From: Mastigamoeba balamuthi
Lineage: Eukaryota > Evosea > Mastigamoebida > Mastigamoebidae
Direction: 5' to 3'
NCBI GenBank assembly: GCA_902651635.1
Contig: CACRSC010000134.1
Span: 1 to 64,000, forward strand
DNA length: 64,000 nucleotides
Shown here piece after piece: positions 56,966 to 64,000 of this stretch. The translations under genes were made by a program, and so were the position numbers. Under the pieces are notes generated by a model that worked only from the letters and a program-made list of their open reading frames with translations, did no database searches and was not told the origin of the DNA. Positions within the stretch are counted from its first letter, which is position 1, and every line of letters begins with the position of its first letter.

Positions 56966-57903
56966 TCAGCGTTTGAGCCTGTTGGCGATGCGTGCGAGGA
57001 AGCCCGGCTGCTTCACGGGGTCCACGTACTTGGTCTGGCCGCTGGCGAGGTGCAGCGGGACGAACTCGACGCTCGAGTTGCCGTAGCGCCGGATCTTGCG
57101 CAGCGCCTCGCAGCGCGTGAATAGCTCGCCGACCCGCGACGTCAGCGCCGCGCGCGTCTGCTCGTCGACCTCGGCGCTCAGCGAGGCCCGCTCGAGCTTC
57201 TCCATGGCCGACATGTAGAGGCACAGCGCCTCGTCGAGGCGGCCCGCCTTGTCCGCCTCGATCGCCCTGTGCGCGTCGGCCGAGCCCCCGTCCATGTCCT
57301 GCTGCGTCGTCGGCGGCACCGCGCCGTACTGCTGCGCGGCCCCCGTGTACTCCTTCAGCCTCAGCTGCATCGCCGCCCTCACCGTCTCGTTCTCCGTCGC
57401 TGCCCGCGGGATGGTGAGCGCGACCGGCAACGTAATAACCACGCAATATCGCGTTTTCCCCCCCAACGCTTAGCGCGTTTATGACGTAATCTCCACCGGA
57501 AATTGCCCTCCTCCCCGCGAGTTTTCGACGGTTCCGGACCGTGGAGCGCTGAGGCGAGCTCCAGCGTGGCGTCGGCGTAGAGCTTGCCGGCAGCGACGAC
57601 GTTGGAGGCGGCGATGGCGCGCGCCGAGTCCGCGAGGTCCAGCGCGCGGCAGACGCCCCGCGCGAAATCGTCGCGGGGGACCTCGCAGGCGCCCGCGGGG
57701 TCCAGCACGGCGGCCCTGCCCGCGTACTCGCTGCGCTTCTCGGCGAGAACCGACGACATGTGCGAGGTCTCGGGGGAGAACGCGGCGCGGGCCAGGAGCG
57801 AGACGGAGCAGCGGTAGAGTGCCGCCGCCTCGTCGCGGTCGCCGCGGAGGTCGGCGGCGGTCGCGCGCGTGGCGGCCTCGATTCCGTAGTGCACGCAGTC
57901 CAT
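56966..57903 (-). CDS. Three-MIT-domain protein
   Basis: Two exons, 265 residues. Exon 1 is 57903-57540. The intron (donor gtccgg, acceptor gcag) is phase 1, and exon 2 is 57399-56966. The whole chain is three helical-hairpin repeats of MIT type: (1) from GIEAATRATAADLRGDRDEA to EKRSEYAGRAAVL; (2) from LADSARAIAASNVVAAGKLY, across the splice LASALHATENETVRAAM, to LKEYTGAAQQYG; (3) HRAIEADKAGRLDEALCLYM to RVGELFTRCEALRKI. The AL-x-LY-x-x-A core of each second helix is visible. MIT domains bind ESCRT-III tails, as in VPS4 and calpain-7. No ATPase or protease domain follows; the C-terminus is short and basic (RIANRLKR). A membrane-remodelling adaptor role is inferred. Confidence 0.75.
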
Positions 57904-57975
57904 TCCAGTAATATCTGGGAAGATCTTCTGCAGGGCGATATCTCCCGGTGGAACAAGAATATCTCTCGTGAAATG
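57904..57975 (-). promoter_or_regulatory. Upstream region of the MIT gene with GATATC elements
   Basis: Read on the minus strand, it holds GAGAGATATTC and GGGAGATATCG in tandem within 75 bases of the start codon, matching elements seen upstream of other genes here. Confidence 0.4.
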
Positions 57976-58047
57976 AAACCCAAACTAGTCGAATCAATTG
58001 TTCCCTCGAGCAGTGAACGCGGAAGGGATTCACGGGGGGCACAGCCG

Positions 58048-61000
58048 CTACTTCTCGGCGATGAGGGGGAAGAGCTGCTGCATGCCCTTGCCCTTGACGT
58101 CCCTGTCGAGGGGCGCAGCGAAGGAGAACGAGTCCCTGAGCGCCGTGTACGTCCGGAAGCAGCACAGGACAGACCCGGGCCCCGCAGCGGCCTTGAGCCT
58201 GGCGGCCATGTTGACCGTGTCGGACCAGATGTCGTAAATCCACATGACCTTGCCGATGATGCCCGCGGTGACGGGCCCCGAGCTGATCCCCGAGTGCACC
58301 TGCACGGGGCTGTCCCCGAGCGTCAGCCTGTTGCTGGCCCGAGTGAACTCCAGGGCCATGCGCGCCATCTCCCTCGGGCACGAGGCGTCCCACGCTGGTA
58401 TGCCGCACACGGCCACTGCGGGGGGTCGCGTGAGAACCGCGAGAAAACCGACTGAGGCGCACGAAAAACGTTGCGCAGCATCTTGATCTTGGTGACGCCG
58501 TGGCTCTCGGCGATGGTGTCGAACTCGCCGATGAGGAGGTTGAGGAAGCGCACGACCTGGCTCGGGGAGGCCGAGGCAGCCCAGAGGCCGAACCCGCAGA
58601 CCTCGGAGAACATCACGCACGAGTTGTCGTAGGTCTCGCTGAGGTCCTCGGGCTGCCTCCCCTCGAGGAGTGCGCAGTAGATGTGCTGCGGAAACATGTT
58701 GGACAGTATCGTATCGGCGACGCTGCGGTGCTGCGTGAGAACTCGGTCGCTCAAATCCGAGCTGCGCGTGCGTGCCTCTCCTCGCCCTCGATTGCTTCGA
58801 GCAGGAAGTTGACCGACTGGGCAACGTTGTTGAGCTCCACGGGCCCTGACTGAGCAACGGTGCTCCCGCGGGTGGCATTCCCGATACCGCGGCACAGCTT
58901 GTCCACGTTCCTGAAAAGCAGAAGCTCCATAAGGGCGAGGCAGAGCACAGGCGTGACGGCGATGATCGAGAGAGCAATGACTGCAATTTTCCACAACGCT
59001 GTCTCTTGGGTGACAATCGACCCGGGCTCCTCCCCGGTGAAAAGATAGAACCCTGGTTGGTTACTCTGGGGGGAGATGAGACGAGAGATGAAGCCAGATT
59101 GAATAGATGTGCTTACAGCATTGGCAATCACTGCTCCCGCAATTACGTATCCCCTGAGCGTTTTTGACTGGCAGTTCTCTCCACAGAACAGCAGTCCATC
59201 GCCAAAATACATCTGTGTGGAGACTGATGATCTCAGTGCAAAACTCTTCACGGACTCGTCTATTACGGCTGTCAGATATATGTGCTGGATGTATTCATAC
59301 CTGGAACTGTGAGTTGCATATCAACAACCGAAACCAGTCTGTTGCTTGGAGTGCTGGTTGTTTCAGGCCATAACGACCTTACTGGCATCGGGGCCTGAGA
59401 GTCTATGGAGATTGCTCCGACACATATGCCAGAAAAGTTAGCCCAATGCTGAAGCAGAACTCGGACATCTTGTGCCATTACCATCCAACCAATGTTATCT
59501 CCGGATCCATCACTATGAGTGACTCGGCAGGCAGTGAGAAGTCTTGCAACATTCCTGTAGAATACTGTGAAATGCAGCATACTGAGTGATCGCACGTCAC
59601 AGGATCTGTGACCACTCCTTGATAGTGATCCAGTCCGCTGGGCACGAGAATGTCTATGATTGCCTGGACCTCAGCTTCCGAGTAGTTTCGTGGTCGATTG
59701 TCATAGATGTTCCAACTTGTTCCATTGCGCAATGTTCCATTCCGCATCATAAATAGAACCAAGTCAACATAACTGAAGTTTGTACAAAACTGACTCGCCA
59801 CTGCATCAAACTCTTTCAGCCACCATCCTGGAGAGAATGAGTCTCCTTCGAGCATATACGAGTATGAGTCATCCTGTACCGGGTGAGTTCATATAAACAA
59901 CGGCCTCTGTACATACCCACATTGCATATGATACGCAGGTATCGACCATCCGGCTGTGTCCAGAAATCAGCATGCTGGAGACTCTGGAAATGTCTGCAAC
60001 AGCAATTTCGCCAACAAGGTCTTTCTCTGTTCCCTTTGAGATTGACACCAGTAGACCTGCCACTGTCCCAACTGCGCAAGCAAGAAGTGCTCCCAGCAGA
60101 ATTGCTTGTCGTGTTCGCATAGAGTGCAATGGAGATGCCCTCCATTTCCTCGGAGCTCTTGCCCTTCCTTCTGATTTCTGATGGATAATTGTTGTCCACA
60201 CTGAGGTCTGACTGAATGAAGATGATGGATTGGGGCAGCCTTCTGATGAGAATCGTTGGTCGTGTGAGTTTCTTGAAGCTCCTGAGGGCATCTGCAATTA
60301 AGATTTTGACAATATGTACACATGTACCAGTGTCCTGACGTTGAAGAGAATACACTCATAGCTCGTCATAATCATGCCCAGATACAGTTCTCTTTGAGGA
60401 GAAACTGAATTGGCCGGACTGGCATAATTTTTCCTGTGTTCTCTGGCAACACAGAATTTCTGATGGCTGGGCAGCCACTTGCACATGCTCAACAAGAGAA
60501 ACTGGAAAACGAGGTCACCGGGAAATGCGCACAATAGAAGCACACCTACGTCGCCCCACATCTCGAATTTCACAGACTTGAAGCCAATAAGAGATGCACA
60601 ACATGGTGCAGTTGCAATTCCCATTCGGAAACGAAGAGCTTGCTGATCATCCATCATCTTTTCATGACATAGCCTGCTTATATAAGTTCCAGAAGTATGA
60701 TGTGGTGCACCTGTCAAAACGCAAAGCCAGCTGTGCAATATCCACTATATCTGACTCACGACTTGTGGGAACGCCATACACGACAACTGATGTAAGTTAG
60801 ACATGGTTTTTTTGCATGAAGTACCATAGGCATCTCCGATTGTGCAAACCTTGAGCCCATTAGCCTGTTCGAGCAGAAGATCCATTTGATAAAAGACGGA
60901 ATTCAAATACTCAGCAACGGTCTTTGCAGGTGTATGTGATGACCTGATGGAAAATAAGTGAAGCCGAGAAAGCAAATAAAGGAACCAATAAGTGAAATTG

Positions 61001-62722
61001 CATATATCAGCCTGAAGAACGGATACTTCTGGGTAGTAGTCACAGGGAACCCTTCCCTTTTTTATGTCACTGATCACGTGCAGTGGATACGAATTTGTCA
61101 GAACAAGTTCTGTTTGCCTAATGAAGGGTTAGTGCGAGAGATTAATTGACGCCGTACTCCTTCTGTTTGTGGAGTTTGTCAAGCAGGCCATTCACCATCT
61201 TGGCGACTTTGTGAAGCTCCGATTTCCCCTTTGTCTCTATTCGATTGTCGAATGCTCTGGTCACACCAATTTGCACAATTTGTGCTGAAAACTTCCTAAG
61301 GAGACGTATCACAAATGCCTCCAGTAGAACGGCAACAACGACAAATACGCAGAGCAGCATTCCGAGGCACATTCCGAGCAACTTGGCCTCCGCTGTACAT
61401 GGTCAGTTGCGCACATGTTGATTTATGCCCTTACTCTCGTTGATAAGATGATACGTTGGACGGGTGCTTTGAAGGTACATGTATCCCAGATTGCCATGCT
61501 GTTCGAGAGGTCAATGTGTTGGCATCAGATTCATTTGACCGTACCATATCAGTCATCACACTTCCGGCAATTGTATACGAAGAATCGGTCTTGTTGGCCA
61601 ACTTGGAGCAATGCAGGTAGGATTGGAGCGGCTTGATCTCCTCGCCATCGACTGACTTAATATTGATCATATCTCCTGTTTGTTTGTTAGAGTTGGAGTG
61701 CGACCTTGGGCCTACCCGTCACATTTCCTGTTGGAGTTGTGTGCGCGTCGATTGACCCCCACAAGCTCTGAATTGTGTGGTCGTATTCGCCGACATCTGC
61801 GAGACTTGGGAAGATAATTGAGTTGGTGAAATGCTCTGCGGGTTAACATACAGAGCAATACAGAGATTGGTGGTGCTCGAGATCTTGCGGAGCACTTCTG
61901 GCATATGGCGAGTGAACACCACCCAGCCACCCTGTCCCTTCCCGGTCAGGCTCTGCCGCAGAATGTAGCCAGAGGCAACCACGTGAAACGTCGATCTGCT
62001 GACACCGTGAGAGAGCACCACCGGCAACGAAATCACAGTACTCACGTAAGGGGCTCCTCTAGAACACCGTACGCCACCCCGGTGGCCTTCAGAGACTCGC
62101 CGATCGCATTACTGAAAGGCACCGAGACGTTCATCAACTGGTGGCTATTCCAGTCGTAGAACACGCCGTTATAGAACTGCGGGCGACTGTCAAAAAGACA
62201 CGCGGTGGAATATGCGAAACCTCGCCGCTTGGCGCGAAGAACAGCATTCCCGAGAGAACGAACCACTCCATGTTGACTGCGTTGGCGAACTCGTGGAAGA
62301 AGGCGGCATTGGGGTCCCCGTCGTAGACGTAGTTGAACATGTCGTCCTGGCGGCACTGTGAGGACCGGTGACCGCAGCAGAGAGCCGGTGCTCACCCAGA
62401 ACTCCCACGACAGAAGCATCTCGACGATCGCGGTGTTCTCGTCGTCGATGGCGCGCAGGGCCACCCGGGTGTCCGCGAGCGCGATGTTGCGCTCGATCTC
62501 GGCGAGGGCCCTCTCGGAGAAGGCGACGACGGAGCCCGTGGTGAGCGCTGCGAGCCCCGCCAGCAGAAATAGCGCAGCGAACAGCACTCGGACACGGATG
62601 CTGCCGCACGGGCCCCCACGGGTGGGGCGGAACACGGCGTGCCGGGCGCGGGGGCGTAGGACGACGGGCAGCAGCACGTCGTCAGCACTGATCAGCTCAG
62701 CATGTTCGATCTGGGTGCTCAT
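58048..62722 (-). CDS. Duplicated receptor-type class III nucleotide cyclase (two TM-CHASE4-TM-HAMP-cyclase units)
   Basis: Makes cAMP or cGMP in response to an external ligand (family knowledge). Unit 1: start MSTQIEHAELIS at 62722, TM (VRVLFAALFLLAGLAALTTG), a CHASE4-like sensor (ENTAIVEMLLSWEFW, later QGGWVVFTRHMPEVLRKI), TM at about 61380-61320, HAMP helix, and cyclase 1 (VSVLQADICNFT, VCTIGDAY, VVVYGVPTSRESDIV, FRMGIATAPCCASLIG, FEMWGD). A linker reads through a possible phase-0 intron at about 60335 into unit 2: TM (AILLGALLACAVGTVAGLLV), a CHASE4-like sensor (VGWMVMAQDVRVLLQHW), TM at about 59000-58930, HAMP, and cyclase 2 (VMFSEVCGFG, TKIKMLRNVF, VHSGISSGPVTAGIIG, YDIWSDTVNMAARL), ending at 58048. 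Cyclase 1 has both metal Asp but no Asn/Arg; cyclase 2 is the reverse. It could be two adjacent genes, with MQMPSGASRN as a second start. The middle (about 59.2-62 kb) is AT-rich. Confidence 0.8.
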
Positions 62723-63195
62723 TGGTGGCTGCCGAGGAGGTCAATACGAGTGTGGAAAGCGATCTGAGTGCAATGCTGGTCGGCTTCCACATTCCTGGCA
62801 TTTGTGGCATTTCGTTACTCCAGATGGATAAACCAGCGGGGCGTGCCTGACAGCCGCCTCTCGCGACTCATCCGCAGACGTATTGAAGGTGGCAATGAGG
62901 AACTCGAGGCCGGTGCATCTTGCGAGCTTGTTGGGCTGGTTTACCATTCTACACTGATTGGCGTTTTAGGGATGCGCACACGGACATGCAGAAGAGAGGC
63001 CTTGTTGGATGAGGGCAGACACAACTTCCGCACCACCGTCGCCCGTTCGTCCGAGGCGAACGAACGTCGTCAAACATCCCTGATATCTCGAGATACTAGT
63101 GGTTTCAACGTCATCGCTTCCGCCAAACCCCCAATCCCCCAATTCTGCGCGCGCTACCCCCTCCCCGAGATCCCCCACCCCTCCGCCGACAGCAG
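62723..63195. promoter_or_regulatory. Divergent promoter region between cyclase and ALY/REF genes
   Basis: About 470 bases with no convincing frame. TGATATCTCGAGATAC at 63081-63096 lies 100 bases before the ALY/REF start and contains the recurring GATATCTC element as part of a palindrome. Confidence 0.45.
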
Positions 63196-64000
63196 ATGGC
63201 AGCAGTCAAGGGCCGCGGCGTCGCGCACTTCAACCCCAGCGCAGCGGAGCCCGAGGACAACGGCGGCGCGCTCGACGTGGACTCGCAGGGCGACGGCGGC
63301 AGCGCAAGCGGCGTGGGCCCCGTGCGCCGCAACCGCCGCCTGCAGCGCCAGCAGCAGCGGCCCTACTCCACCGCCGCAGAGGCCGAGGGCGTCTGGGCCC
63401 ACGACCTCTACGGCACCGAGCCCGCTCCCCAGCGCCGCCGGTGCGGTTTCGATACACACGATCCCCCCGTGCCTTTTTTGTTTTGTTTTCGTTTTTTTTT
63501 TTCATTTTGGCGGACACTTTTTTCATTTGCGTTGAATTCGCGAATTGAACTCAATTGACTCGGTTTTTGCTGCCCTGCTCTCTTGCCAGTTCGGAGAACA
63601 GCTCGAGCGGGGGGTGCGTGGTGGAGGCCGGGGCGCGCGTCGTCGTCTCGGGCCTCGCGAGCGGGGTCAACGAGGTCCACGTGCGGGTACGGCCGTGCTC
63701 CCTTGTGCTGCGCTGTGGCCGCCGGCAACACTCAACCGCCGCTCGCTCGCAGGACATGTTCTCGCGTGCAGGCGCGATCAAGTCCGTCCGCATGTCGCCC
63801 GCCGGGGGCGAGGCCGAGGTACCCCCTAGCACCCCCCCCTACGCGAGGAGGAAGGGCGCCCTGACGTTGGCTGCGCGCAGATTGTGTTTGAGCGCGAGAT
63901 CGACGCGACCGAGGCCGTTGGCTACAACGGCAGCACTCTCAACGGGAAGGTGCCCCTGCACACATCCTCATCGTCCCCACAAATACCGCCGGCCCGCGCT
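63196..64000 (+). CDS. ALY/REF-like RRM mRNA-export adaptor, 3' part outside window
   Basis: Couples splicing and mRNA export in the nucleus (family role). The start is MAAVKGRGVAHFNPS. The N-terminal region is Gly/Asp- and Arg-rich (RRNRRLQRQQQRPYS), as in REF proteins, though lacking an obvious RGG box. An intron (about 63440-63590, donor gtgcgg, acceptor tgccag) joins QRRR to SENSSSGGCVVEAGA. The RRM then begins: RVVVSGLASGVNEVHVR (RNP2-like), intron, DMFSRAGAIKSVRMSPAGG, intron, IVFEREIDATEAVGYNGSTL (RNP1 region). The spacing of DMFSRAG, the acidic loop and the YNG-x-x-L end match the ALY RRM. The window ends within or just after the next donor, so the C-terminal half is missing. Confidence 0.72.

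Noticed and set aside
1-64000. tRNA, rRNA and CRISPR arrays
   Set aside because: No cloverleaf-like sequence, rRNA core or regularly spaced direct repeat was found by eye. Small RNA genes could still be missed without a covariance-model search.

Overview
The window is nuclear DNA from a GC-rich, gene-dense protist. About 21 protein genes lie on both strands. Most are split by short spliceosomal introns of roughly 40-90 bases, with GT-AG ends, a few apparent GC-AG ends, and a recurrent CTGAC about 15-30 bases before the acceptor. The standard genetic code fits. The gene content is eukaryotic: a UTP13/TBL3 ribosome-biogenesis WD40 protein, ALY/REF, MIT-domain and RNF213-like proteins, DGAT2, and GPI-type surface proteins. 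I cannot place the organism. A free-living amoeboid or other unicellular protist is plausible, but that is a guess.

Layout. 0-2 kb: a restriction-endonuclease-fold plus protein-kinase fusion of the Crinkler-effector type. 2-5.4 kb: an AT-richer block of decayed, mostly minus-strand reading frames, probably a dead mobile element. 5.4-6.9 kb: little that is convincing. 6.9-9.7 kb: transketolase and a small secreted protein (both minus). 10-18.3 kb: a nuclear-looking coiled-coil protein, an ankyrin-like repeat protein, an EGF/CUB membrane receptor, and an Ala/Pro-rich protein with an actin-binding-type DFRxxL motif. 19-22.9 kb: a small helical protein and the UTP13 homologue from a shared divergent promoter. 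23-36.5 kb: two MEMO-family paralogues flank a Cys-rich PAN/apple-repeat surface protein, a DGAT2-like acyltransferase and a tandem triplet of secreted CAP-domain proteins. 36.7-37.1 kb: a small heat-shock protein. 37.9-54.9 kb: one giant gene of about 5,000 residues, an RNF213-like tandem AAA+ protein. 55-64 kb: an unrecognised multi-exon gene, a three-MIT-domain protein, a duplicated receptor-type nucleotide cyclase and the 5' part of an ALY/REF gene.

The best candidates for something undescribed are these. (1) The cyclase gene carries two [TM-CHASE4-like-TM-HAMP-cyclase] units. The first cyclase domain keeps both metal-binding aspartates but lacks the Asn/Arg pair, and the second has lost both aspartates but keeps Asn/Arg. 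This is the complementary layout of animal C1/C2 adenylyl cyclases. (2) The RNF213-like giant shows no RING or RZ finger in its readable exons. (3) The endonuclease-kinase fusion. (4) A GATATCT-type palindrome recurs upstream of several genes.

Exon boundaries were read by eye from frame continuity and splice signals. CDS coordinates give the outer limits of each gene, with introns inside.
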